Origin: Rhodobacter sp.
GTDB taxonomy: Bacteria; Pseudomonadota; Alphaproteobacteria; Rhodobacterales; Rhodobacteraceae
Length of the DNA stretch: 6,302 nucleotides
Direction of reading: 5' to 3'
Assembly (NCBI GenBank): GCA_027482795.1
Contig: JAIXVS010000213.1
Coordinates: forward strand, 1 to 6,302
Positions 1 to 5,619 of the stretch are shown here, one piece after another. The position numbers were made by a program, and so were the translations under genes. Under the pieces are notes generated by a model, which searched no databases, was not told where the DNA came from, and was given only the letters and a program-made list of their open reading frames with translations. Position 1 is the stretch's first letter; the number at the start of each line of letters is the position of its first letter.

Positions 1-1001
1 CCTGTCGAGGCGACAATTGGCATCAGTGCCGCCAGCACCACCAAGGATGCAATCGTGCTTTGAAACTGCGAGATGACCATGGCCGAAATACTGGCGGTAA
101 ACAGGTTCACCACCAACCACGGCAGGCGCTGGCGCACTGTGGCCAGCGCGCCGTCTGACATGGCCGATGTATCGCCCACACCAGCCAAGCGCAGCATGTC
201 TTGTTCGTGTTCCTCGTCCAGCACGTTCATCGCGTCATCGATCGTAATCACGCCCACCAGCCGCCCTGCATCGTCCACCACAGGGGTGGAAATGAGATGA
301 TATTGGTTGAACATATAGGCCACATCCGCCTCGACCAATGTGGCGGGAATGGTGCGGAAACTGTCTTCCAAAATCGCGTCCAGCCGCACCTCGCGTTTGG
401 ATGACAACAGCCGCCCCAGCGTGACATAGCCCGTGGGTTTCATGCGCGGGTCAATCAAGATCACATGATAAAACTGGTCAGGCAGGGTTTGGGCGGCGCG
501 CAGATGGTCAATCGCGGCCCCCACAGTCCAGTCTTGCGGGGCAATGACCACCTCGCGCTGCATCAAGCGGCCCGCACTGCCTTCGGGATAGGCCAGCGCC
601 GCCTCGATCGCCGCGCGCTCGGCGCTGTCCAGCGCGCCAAGGATTTCCTCTTGCTGGGGCGCGTCAAGGTCTTCCAGAATATCGATAACATCATCGCTGT
701 CCAATTCGCGCATCGCGTCGGCCAGAACGTCGCGCGGCAGGGATTCGATCACCTCTTCACGGATGGACTCGTCGATTTCCGACAATATCTCGCCATCCAC
801 CTCGCCCGACCACATCGCCAGCAGGGCGCGGCGGCTCGCGGTGCCGATCTGCTCCAGCAAGTCGGCAATATCGGCGGCGTGCAGGGGTTCCAGCAGGGCA
901 GTCAATCGATTAGCATCGCCGATCTCGACCGCTGCCAAAATGGCCTCTAGCCGATCTGCATGCACCGCGTCATTGTCCATGATCGCCAGATTTTCGGTCA
1001 T
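1..1001 (-). CDS. mgtE: Magnesium transporter MgtE, N-terminal 333 residues (cut by window edge)
   Basis: MgtE is a dimeric inner-membrane Mg2+ channel gated by cytosolic Mg2+ bound to its N and CBS domains. Reading the minus strand from ATG at 1001 (MTENLAIMDNDAV) gives an uninterrupted frame to the window edge. Seen in order: a helical acidic MgtE_N-type domain (about residues 15-130, with LLEPLHAADIADLLEQI and REEVIESLPRDVL); a CBS pair (about 140-200 and 205-262, with STPVVDDAGRLVGVITIDDA); the linker leading to the pore (EEHEQDMLRLAGV); a first membrane helix (about 295-315, WLVVNLFTASISAMVISQF); and the start of the second, ending in ALMPIVASTG, which begins the family signature that continues GGNxGxQ. 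The family is usually about 450 residues, so roughly 120 are missing beyond the edge. A purine-rich GGGGG lies about 5 nt upstream of the start. The gene diverges from guaD across 120 bp. Confidence 0.94.
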   Translation of the reverse strand, partial: MTENLAIMDNDAVHADRLEAILAAVEIGDANRLTALLEPLHAADIADLLEQIGTASRRALLAMWSGEVDGEILSEIDESIREEVIESLPRDVLADAMRELDSDDVIDILEDLDAPQQEEILGALDSAERAAIEAALAYPEGSAGRLMQREVVIAPQDWTVGAAIDHLRAAQTLPDQFYHVILIDPRMKPTGYVTLGRLLSSKREVRLDAILEDSFRTIPATLVEADVAYMFNQYHLISTPVVDDAGRLVGVITIDDAMNVLDEEHEQDMLRLAGVGDTSAMSDGALATVRQRLPWLVVNLFTASISAMVISQFQSTIASLVVLAALMPIVAST

Positions 1002-1072
1002 TTTGCCCCCATTTCCCCTGCATACCGAAAGCTGTTTCATTCAAACAGGGGTCATCGCGCGCAAATGCAAAA

Positions 1073-1101
1073 TTTACGCAAGCGCCATTGCGCGCTAGAG
1101 T
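1073..1101 (+). promoter_or_regulatory. Candidate sigma70-type promoter of guaD
   Basis: TTTACG (1073-1078) and TAGAGT (1096-1101) are separated by 17 nt and each match four of six bases of the TTGACA/TATAAT consensus. Transcription would begin about 14 nt before the guaD start, just ahead of its ribosome binding site AGGGGGCG (1111-1118). The spacer contains a small dyad, CGCAA-N6-TTGCG (1077-1092), that could bind a regulator. Predicted by eye only. For mgtE on the other strand of this 120-bp spacer I found no convincing hexamer pair. Confidence 0.35.
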
Positions 1102-1121
1102 GGCCAAAACAGGGGGCGCGG

Positions 1122-2408
1122 ATGAGCAACGCAGACACAGTTCTATTGGGGCAGGTGCTGTCCTTTGCGGGTGATCCCTTTACCGATGGGATCGATGCGG
1201 CGCGTATTGACCGCAGCGGTGCGGTCGCGCTGGGTGCGGGCAAGATCATCGCACAGGGGCCAGCCGATACCATCCGCGCTGCCCACCCACAGGCCCGCGT
1301 GGTGGATTACGGCAGTGATCTGATTTCGGCAGGCTTTATCGATGCCCATGTGCATTACCCGCAAACCGCCATCATCGCCTCGTGGGGCAAGCGGCTGATT
1401 GATTGGCTGAACACCTATACCTTCCCCGAAGAGGCGCGCTTTGGCGATGCAGCCTACGCGGGCGAGATTGCCCAGCGTTATACAGGTCTTGCGCTGGCGC
1501 ATGGCACCACCAGCTTTTGCAGCTATGGCACGATCCACCCCGCATCGGTGGATGCGATTTTTGCGGCAGCCTCGGCGCGGGGGATGCGCGCATGGGCAGG
1601 CAAAACCTGTATGGATCGCAACGCCCCCGATAACCTGCGCGATAGCGCGCAAAGCGCCTATGATGACAGCGCCGCGCTGATTGCCAAGTGGCACGGGGCG
1701 GGCAGAATGTCTTATGTCATCACCCCGCGCTTTTCGCCCACGTCGACGCCCGACCAACTGTCTGCCCTAGGCGCGTTATGGGCGGAGAACCCAAATTGCC
1801 TGATGCAAACCCATTTGTCCGAACAGGTGGATGAAATCGCTTGGGTCAAATCCCTGTTCCCCAGCGCGCGCGATTATTTAGATACGTATGAGGCGCACGG
1901 CCTGTTGGGCAAAGGCGGGATTTATGGCCACGCGATTCACCTAGAGCCGCGCGAAATTGATCGCCTGCGCGAGGTGGATGCATCGGTTGTCCATTGCCCC
2001 ACCTCGAACACCTTCATCGGATCAGGCCTGTTTGACATGGGCCTTGCGGCAAGCATCCGCACGGGGCTGGCCACCGATACAGGCGGCGGGTCATCCTTTT
2101 CCATGCTGCGCACCATGGCCGCCGCATATGAGGTTGCCCAGCTGCGCGGCCAATCCCTGCACCCCGCACATCTGTGGTACCTTGCCACCGCAGGATCGGC
2201 CCGCGCCCTGCACGCCAGCCACCAAATCGGCAATATTGCGGCGGGGATGGAGGCGGATTTGACCATCCTGAACCTCTCCTCGACCCCCGCCATCGCACAG
2301 GCCAGCGCCCACGCGCAAACGCTGTGGCAGCAACTGTTCCCCACCATCATGATGGGCGATGACCGCGCCATTCGCGCAACTTATGTGGCAGGGGTGAAAA
2401 CAGTTTAG
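1122..2408 (+). CDS. guaD: Guanine deaminase (GuaD), zinc amidohydrolase
   Basis: Hydrolyses guanine to xanthine and ammonia in the cytoplasm, a step of purine salvage and breakdown. The 428-residue product matches the usual length (about 430-450). The amidohydrolase motifs are all present: metal ligands H76 and H78 (FIDAHVHYPQT), H231 and the adjacent acid E234 (THLSE), H270 (YGHAIHL) and D319 (ATDTGGG). The guanine-deaminase-specific segments DWLNTYTFPEEARF (about 94-107), KTCMDRNAPD (161-170), TPRFSPTS (201-208) and MGDDRAIRATYV (411-422) line up with E. coli GuaD as I remember it and distinguish it from chlorohydrolases and cytosine deaminases. Start chosen at 1122 because MSNADTVLLG begins the normal N-terminal beta domain and AGGGGGCG precedes it; the same frame is open back to 960, but that would overlap mgtE. 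No xanthine dehydrogenase or purine permease gene is adjacent. It converges with the rraB-like gene. Confidence 0.96.
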   Translation: MSNADTVLLGQVLSFAGDPFTDGIDAARIDRSGAVALGAGKIIAQGPADTIRAAHPQARVVDYGSDLISAGFIDAHVHYPQTAIIASWGKRLIDWLNTYTFPEEARFGDAAYAGEIAQRYTGLALAHGTTSFCSYGTIHPASVDAIFAAASARGMRAWAGKTCMDRNAPDNLRDSAQSAYDDSAALIAKWHGAGRMSYVITPRFSPTSTPDQLSALGALWAENPNCLMQTHLSEQVDEIAWVKSLFPSARDYLDTYEAHGLLGKGGIYGHAIHLEPREIDRLREVDASVVHCPTSNTFIGSGLFDMGLAASIRTGLATDTGGGSSFSMLRTMAAAYEVAQLRGQSLHPAHLWYLATAGSARALHASHQIGNIAAGMEADLTILNLSSTPAIAQASAHAQTLWQQLFPTIMMGDDRAIRATYVAGVKTV

Positions 2409-2425
2409 GTTTGCAATTAACCTTG

Positions 2426-2516
2426 GGCTTTCATTTTGGTTTAAATACCTTCCGCGAAGCGTCCGCCGCCACGGACAGGAGCCTGCGGCGCAGGTATTTG
2501 CGCCAAAATGAAAGCC
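2426..2516. repeat. Long interrupted inverted repeat between convergent genes
   Basis: Two 25-nt arms, 2426-2450 and 2492-2516, are reverse complements at 22 of 25 positions. All three mismatches fall together (TTT against the equivalent of CGC), so a folded transcript would have 14-bp and 8-bp helices around a 3x3 internal loop. The 41-nt centre holds further dyads: GTCCG-N6-CGGAC (2461-2476) and CCTGCG-G-CGCAGG (2482-2494). The latter shares AGG with the right arm, so inner and outer folds compete. The repeat begins 17 nt after the guaD stop and ends on the stop codon of the rraB-like gene. It lacks a U-tract and so is not a textbook terminator. It may be a dispersed intergenic repeat or an RNA 3'-end stabiliser; copy number cannot be judged from this window. 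Confidence 0.85.
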
Positions 2517-2827
2517 TACTCGTCCAACTCCCACCCATCGGGGTAAAATTCGAACGGCAGGGCAATTTCGGTGGCGATCCGCTCCCAATGCCAGACGGTT
2601 TCGGCGTCAATCGTGATGGGGCCGATTTTGGCGGTGAGGATATCGCCGCGATGCGTGGTCTTGAACCCTTTGGCGCGCAGGGCGGCGTGGACATCGGCCC
2701 AGCGCGTATCGACCTCTTCGGCGACGAATTCATAGGCGACGACTGCGGTCTTTGGCAGGCGCACACCGCGCCCCACCTTTTCAAAGGTTTTGAATGTATC
2801 GCCCCGTTGATCGGCATAATCGTGCAT
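2516..2827 (-). CDS. RraB-like protein (putative ribonuclease E inhibitor family)
   Basis: A 103-residue acidic soluble protein with no signal peptide or membrane helix. Features resembling the RraB family (PF06877) are a strand-like LPKTAVVAYEFVAEEVD (24-40), then a helix ending in ALRAKGFKT (49-57; the family has a similar 'LraaGFev'), then a long helix TVWHWERIATEIALPF (77-92), and a C-terminal PDGWELDE (96-103) resembling the 'yDGWg' ending. In E. coli RraB binds RNase E and slows RNA turnover; that this homologue does so is inference. It is shorter than E. coli RraB (about 138 residues) and lacks its acidic tail. The ATG at 2827 follows AAGGGGGG (2832-2839). The stop codon overlaps the last base of the inverted repeat. 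It diverges from gcrA and converges with guaD. That the gene is real I rate higher than the family name. Confidence 0.6.
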   Translation of the reverse strand: MHDYADQRGDTFKTFEKVGRGVRLPKTAVVAYEFVAEEVDTRWADVHAALRAKGFKTTHRGDILTAKIGPITIDAETVWHWERIATEIALPFEFYPDGWELDE

Positions 2828-2842
2828 TTGGCCCCCCTTAGG

Positions 2843-2859
2843 CGCAATTGTTGCGAATC
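2843..2859. promoter_or_regulatory. GANTC methylation site with adjoining dyad, upstream of gcrA and rraB-like gene
   Basis: GAATC at 2855-2859 fits GANTC, the target of the CcrM methyltransferase, and is the only such site I find between genes in this window. GcrA recognises methylated GANTC in promoters. The site overlaps by one base a dyad CGCAA-TTG-TTGCG (2843-2855) that sits just upstream of the ribosome binding site of the rraB-like gene. A link to control of either gene is inference; a five-base degenerate motif is expected by chance fairly often. Confidence 0.3.
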
Positions 2860-2885
2860 AGCGGCTTGATCTGCGCGCCCCGTGC

Positions 2886-2913
2886 TTGTATCCCGTGTCC
2901 CTGACGTTAGAAT
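2886..2913 (+). promoter_or_regulatory. Candidate gcrA promoter
   Basis: TAGAAT (2908-2913) matches five of six bases of a TATAAT -10 element. A weak -35, TTGTAT (2886-2891), stands 16 nt upstream. The transcript would carry a leader of about 60 nt before the gcrA start at 2980. An alternative pair is TTGATC (2866-2871) and TATCCC (2889-2894), with 17-nt spacing. The GAATC site lies about 27 bp upstream of this -35. I saw no full CtrA site (TTAA-N7-TTAA) or DnaA box in the spacer. Confidence 0.3.
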
Positions 2914-2979
2914 AGGGTGAAACGGGCCAATGCCTGTTACAATCCCTATATGGGGCCCATGGGGCAAACGAGGTATGCG

Positions 2980-3618
2980 ATGTCTTGGACAGATGAACGG
3001 GTCGAAACGCTAAAGCGGATGTGGGGCGAAGGCCAATCTGCCAGCCAAATCGCCAAGGAACTGGGCGGGGTGACGCGCAACGCAGTGATTGGCAAAGTGC
3101 ACCGCCTTGGCCTGTCCAACCGCGAAGAAGATGAAGGCGAGGCCGTGGCCGAGGCCGCCCCCGCGCCCAAAGTAGAGGAGGTGCGCGAAGAACCGCGCGC
3201 GGCAGCCCCTGCCGCCGCGCCTGCTGCCCCTACCCCTGCGCCAGCCGCCCCCGTTAGCACTGTGCCATCGGGCGCGCTGCCCAATTCCAGCACAGCCGCA
3301 TCGGTTTTGGCATCGACAGGTGGGCCGATCCCGCTGCGCAAGGCCATTGTGCCCGCAGGCCAGCCCCTGCCGCCGCAGCCGTCAGCCAATGAAATCAGCC
3401 CCGAAGCGCTGGCATCGGTGCGCGAAGTGGAAAAGCGCGCCGCGCGCCTGACCTTGATGGAACTGACCGAGCGTACCTGCAAATGGCCCATTGGCGACCC
3501 TGCGACCGAAGAGTTTTGGTTCTGCGGCCTGCCATCTCAGGCGGGCAAGCCCTATTGCGAAGCGCATGTTGGTGTGGCCTTCCAGCCCATGAGCGCGCGG
3601 CGGGATCGTCGGCGTTAA
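2980..3618 (+). CDS. gcrA: GcrA family cell-cycle transcriptional regulator
   Basis: GcrA is an alphaproteobacterial transcription cofactor that binds sigma70 and promoters carrying methylated GANTC, tuning division and replication genes through the cell cycle. The 212-residue product begins with the near-invariant DNA-binding domain (residues 1-46: MSWTDERVETLKRMWGEGQS, then ASQIAKELGGVTRNAVIGKV and HRLGLS). A low-complexity Ala/Pro/Glu linker follows (about 50-140). The C-terminal sigma-binding region (about 155-200) has the CKWPIGDP (168-175), FCGLP and PYCEAH motifs, with C168, C182, C193 and H196. Start chosen at 2980 because MSWTDERV is the conserved family N-terminus and GAGG (2970-2973) is well placed. 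In-frame ATGs at 2950 and 2959 would add an unconserved tail. Transcription ends at the hairpin just after the stop. The Ala/Pro linker is longer than I expect for the family, a region known to vary. Confidence 0.96.
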   Translation: MSWTDERVETLKRMWGEGQSASQIAKELGGVTRNAVIGKVHRLGLSNREEDEGEAVAEAAPAPKVEEVREEPRAAAPAAAPAAPTPAPAAPVSTVPSGALPNSSTAASVLASTGGPIPLRKAIVPAGQPLPPQPSANEISPEALASVREVEKRAARLTLMELTERTCKWPIGDPATEEFWFCGLPSQAGKPYCEAHVGVAFQPMSARRDRRR

Positions 3619-3620
3619 AG

Positions 3621-3653
3621 AAAAGGGGCCAAGCGGCCCCTTTTGTTTTTTTT
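3621..3653 (+). terminator. Rho-independent terminator after gcrA, probably bidirectional
   Basis: A perfect 10-bp stem, AAAAGGGGCC (3621-3630) with GGCCCCTTTT (3635-3644), closes a 4-nt AAGC loop and is followed by G and eight T (3645-3653). It begins 2 nt after the gcrA stop. On the other strand the same hairpin lies just past the stop of the membrane-protein gene (3652-3654) and is followed by CTTT, so it probably ends the convergent operon as well. Confidence 0.94.
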
Positions 3654-4425
3654 ACAGCCGCACCAGCGGCAAGCCCATCAACGCCTGCGCATAGAGCGCC
3701 AGCGTCAGCGCGCTATAGCCCACCGATCCGCCAATAATCCACGCCCGCGCCGATGCGCGCCCCTGAACCGCCCACGCCAACAGCGGGATCGCCTGCATCG
3801 CGTGCAGCGCCAGAAAATGGCTGGGGCGCAAATCACCCACGGCGGCTGACCAGCCAAAGAACGGGATTGTGGCGGCCCCAGTGGGCGGGATGCCGACAAA
3901 ATGGCCAGGCATAGAGCTAAGCGTGGCGGCTGTGATCAGCGTCAGCACGGTAGACAGGATAAACCCCACCCCAATGCCAAAGCGCAGGTCTTCATGCACC
4001 TTTGCGCCCGTATCACGCAGCATCGCCCAGCCGATCACGCCCGTGCCCACCACCAGCGACACTGCCCCCACGCCCATGATGGAATACATCACCCCGTGAT
4101 ACAGATCGCCCGTGTTGTAATGTGAGCCCACCCCTTGGGCGGCCTGCAACGTGATATAAATCATCTCAAACCAGAACGCCGCCGCCAGAACGGCGATTGT
4201 CCAGCGCAGGGTGCGGGCGCTTTGCGCAGGCGCGCTCATCTTGTCAACCGCCCATGCCAGCGTGGCAAATAGCACCGCGAAAGACAGCGCGAATTTGAAC
4301 GGTTTGATCCATACCAGCGCATTCAGGAATAGCCGCGTCTCAAACGCGGCCCAAACCAGCCCCGCCGCCATCATCGCCAGCGAAAATGCCGCGAGCAGCC
4401 ACAGTTGCCGTGCCGAATTGCTCAT
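3652..4425 (-). CDS. Unrecognised seven-helix membrane protein in operon with ABA4-like gene
   Basis: I do not recognise this 257-residue family. It is very hydrophobic, with about seven predicted inner-membrane segments (roughly 8-28, 42-61, 75-95, 112-135, 148-168, 202-220, 228-252) and no cleavable signal peptide. Polar residues cluster in or beside helices in motif-like strings: WIKPFKFALSF (39-49), EMIYITLQAAQGVGSHYN (87-104), DLYHGVMYS (107-115) and GDLRPSHFLALHAMQ (197-211). H102, H110, H175, H203 and H208 could serve as cofactor or proton-transfer ligands, but no known heme or metal signature is present. Its ATG overlaps the TGA of the upstream ABA4-like gene (ATGA, 4422-4425), so the two are probably translationally coupled and may form a complex. 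The stop codon lies at the edge of the shared terminator. Confidence 0.85.
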   Translation of the reverse strand: MSNSARQLWLLAAFSLAMMAAGLVWAAFETRLFLNALVWIKPFKFALSFAVLFATLAWAVDKMSAPAQSARTLRWTIAVLAAAFWFEMIYITLQAAQGVGSHYNTGDLYHGVMYSIMGVGAVSLVVGTGVIGWAMLRDTGAKVHEDLRFGIGVGFILSTVLTLITAATLSSMPGHFVGIPPTGAATIPFFGWSAAVGDLRPSHFLALHAMQAIPLLAWAVQGRASARAWIIGGSVGYSALTLALYAQALMGLPLVRL

Positions 4426-4877
4426 GCTGCGGCCCCTTTACCAAAGACACGCAAGCTGCCCTGCGGCGCCCAAATCAAAAACGCCCCCAAGGGGCCGAAC
4501 AGGAAGATCAGCGCCAGAAGCGGCGCTTGGGACAGGCGCGATAGGCCCATTTTGTCCATCTGACTCGCCATCACAGCGCCGATCATCAGATCAAAGGCCA
4601 GATAATGCACCCAGCCCGCCAGCAGGCCAAAGTCCGATGCAAACAGCGCGCGCACCTGCGCTATGCTGGCAAAACCGCCCCCTTCGGCCCCTGCAAAATG
4701 CGCCAAAATCAGCCCCGTATACAGCGCCGACAGGCCAAAGGGGATAATCAGCGCGGGGATGCGGTCAAGCCAAACCCAGCGCCCGCCCAGTTTGTGGCTG
4801 CGGGGGGCCAGTATCAATATCAACCAGCCCGGCAATACCGCCGCACTGGCCAAGCCAAACAGATCATCTGCGCTCAT
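4422..4877 (-). CDS. ABA4-like (DUF4281) integral membrane protein
   Basis: A 151-residue protein with four membrane helices (about 5-24, 41-60, 84-103, 118-137). The segments PGWLILILAP (16-25), SALYTGLILAHF (50-61), LLAGWVHYLAFDLMIG (85-100) and FGPLGAFLIW (127-136) match the ABA4-like family (PF14108) as I remember it. The plant member ABA4 is needed for neoxanthin synthesis in chloroplasts; the role of bacterial members is not established, so no reaction is assigned. Start chosen at 4877 because GGAGG (4883-4887 on the complement) lies 5 nt upstream. The frame is open to 4928, but that start would make the ribosome binding site and an operator part of the coding region. It is the first gene of a two-gene operon, divergent from tetR, with a 19-bp palindrome 12 nt upstream of its start. 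Confidence 0.8.
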   Translation of the reverse strand: MSADDLFGLASAAVLPGWLILILAPRSHKLGGRWVWLDRIPALIIPFGLSALYTGLILAHFAGAEGGGFASIAQVRALFASDFGLLAGWVHYLAFDLMIGAVMASQMDKMGLSRLSQAPLLALIFLFGPLGAFLIWAPQGSLRVFGKGAAA

Positions 4878-4888
4878 CTGCGCCTCCA

Positions 4889-4907
4889 ATGTTTCCACTG
4901 GAAATAT
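4889..4907. promoter_or_regulatory. Palindromic operator 1, in front of the ABA4-like operon
   Basis: ATGTTTCCACTGGAAATAT is a near-perfect dyad centred on 4898: eight of nine base pairs match, with core TTTCCA-C-TGGAAA. It overlaps a -10-like TATATT of the minus-strand operon (4903-4908) and lies just upstream of that operon's ribosome binding site. Its reverse complement is 17/19 identical to operator 2. Binding by the adjacent TetR protein is inferred from position and dyad symmetry. Confidence 0.75.
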
Positions 4908-4917
4908 AGATACAGCC

Positions 4918-4946
4918 TTGGCTTGCAATGTCCAGCAAAATATTTA
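4918..4946 (+). promoter_or_regulatory. Possible tetR promoter
   Basis: TTGGCT (4918-4923) and TATTTA (4941-4946) are spaced by 17 nt. Each is a weak match to consensus (three of six bases). The -10-like hexamer lies inside operator 2, so a bound repressor would block RNA polymerase. If this is right, the tetR leader is only a few nucleotides long or absent, consistent with the poor ribosome binding site. An alternative start further upstream cannot be excluded. Confidence 0.25.
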
Positions 4947-4958
4947 CATTGGAAACAT
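4940..4958. promoter_or_regulatory. Palindromic operator 2, overlapping the tetR start codon
   Basis: ATATTTACATTGGAAACAT is a dyad centred on 4949 with seven of nine base pairs matching. It is 17/19 identical to the reverse complement of operator 1. Centre-to-centre distance is 51 bp, close to five helical turns, so two bound dimers would lie on roughly the same face of the DNA. The right half runs into the ATG of tetR (4957-4959), as expected for autorepression. Confidence 0.75.
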
Positions 4959-5574
4959 GCAAGACCAAACCACCCCCAAAAGACCCTACCACCACGGATC
5001 GCTGAAAGAGGCGCTTGTGGCGGCGGGCATCGACATATTGGATACCCGCGGGCTAGAGGCGCTGTCCCTGCGCGCCATTGCCGCCCATGTCGGCGTCAGC
5101 CACACCGCGCCGAAAAACCATTTCGGATCGCTTAAGGGTCTGCTGACCGCCATCGCCGCCGAGGGGTTTCGCCGCCACACCGAATTTATGAAATTTGGAG
5201 CCGAGGATAGCCCGAAATCCCGCCAAATCGCCGCGATGCAAGGCTATATCCGCTTTGCCGCGACCCATCCGCATTTGTTTCGGCTGATGTTCTCGCCAGC
5301 GCTTTGCGCCTATGACGATCCCGAATTAAAGGCCGCTGCGGGGGAAAGTTACGCGGTTTTGGCGGGCATTGCCAAAGGGCTGGATTGGGACAAATCCTCT
5401 GCCCCCGATGCGGGCCGCCGCGCCGAATTGCTGATGTGGTCGGTGGTGCATGGCTATGCAATGCTGCACCTATCGGGCAGCGCGCAGGGCACGGGGCCTG
5501 TGCTGAACATCGCCGATATCATTCCCGATTTTGGGTATTTGCCCCAAACCCACTCGCCCGCAACCGTCACTTAG
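4957..5574 (+). CDS. TetR/AcrR family transcriptional regulator (WHG-domain type)
   Basis: A 205-residue dimeric repressor that should leave DNA when it binds a small ligand. The N-terminal TetR DNA-binding domain (about 10-60) starts with RPYHHGSLKEALVAAGIDIL and contains the helix-turn-helix LSLRAIAAHVGVSHTAPKNH (36-55). The C-terminal ligand domain carries MWSVVHGYAML (160-170), the W..HG motif of the WHG (TetR_C_33) subfamily. FRLMFSPAL (108-116) is also typical of that subfamily. The ligand cannot be read from the sequence. Start chosen at 4957 because RPYHHG normally lies about ten residues from the N-terminus. The ribosome binding site is poor (GGA at 4951-4953). Two palindromes in the upstream spacer suggest that it represses itself and the divergent membrane-protein operon. 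ppk2 follows after 45 nt and could be partly cotranscribed. Confidence 0.94.
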   Translation: MQDQTTPKRPYHHGSLKEALVAAGIDILDTRGLEALSLRAIAAHVGVSHTAPKNHFGSLKGLLTAIAAEGFRRHTEFMKFGAEDSPKSRQIAAMQGYIRFAATHPHLFRLMFSPALCAYDDPELKAAAGESYAVLAGIAKGLDWDKSSAPDAGRRAELLMWSVVHGYAMLHLSGSAQGTGPVLNIADIIPDFGYLPQTHSPATVT

Positions 5575-5619
5575 GTTTTACAAAGCTGTGATCCTGTGCC
5601 GCCAAACAAGGAGGCGTGA

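Noticed and set aside
960..1121. Upstream extension of guaD to an ATG at 960
   Set aside because: It would overlap the mgtE N-terminus on the other strand, adds 54 residues unlike any guanine deaminase N-terminus, and the ATG at 1122 has a good ribosome binding site.
1002..1121. Mg2+ riboswitch (M-box or mgtA-type leader) before mgtE
   Set aside because: The whole spacer is only 120 nt, shared with the guaD promoter, and shows no long paired stems. MgtE proteins are gated directly by Mg2+, so a leader switch is not required.
1143..1757. 204-codon open frame on the minus strand inside guaD
   Set aside because: It is antisense to a clearly coding guanine deaminase and its Arg/Gly/Ala-rich product has no recognisable domain. 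GC-rich DNA commonly leaves such frames open.
2411..2425. TTAACCTT at 2418-2425 as a CtrA half-site
   Set aside because: It lacks the partner TTAA at the right spacing and lies after the guaD stop between convergent genes, not in a promoter.
2431..2967. 178-codon minus-strand frame over the rraB-like gene
   Set aside because: It spans the gcrA upstream spacer and the inverted repeat, has low-complexity Ser/Pro/Arg content, and competes with the better-supported 103-residue frame that has AAGGGGGG before its start.
3126..3420. Ala/Pro-rich repetitive stretch in gcrA as a possible repeat or frameshift
   Set aside because: The frame stays open and both flanking GcrA domains are in the same frame. 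Disordered Ala/Pro linkers are normal in this family.
4663..4956. 98-codon N-terminal extension of the TetR protein
   Set aside because: It runs antisense through the ABA4-like gene and across the operators. The TetR family normally starts about ten residues before the PYHHG motif, as the 4957 start gives.
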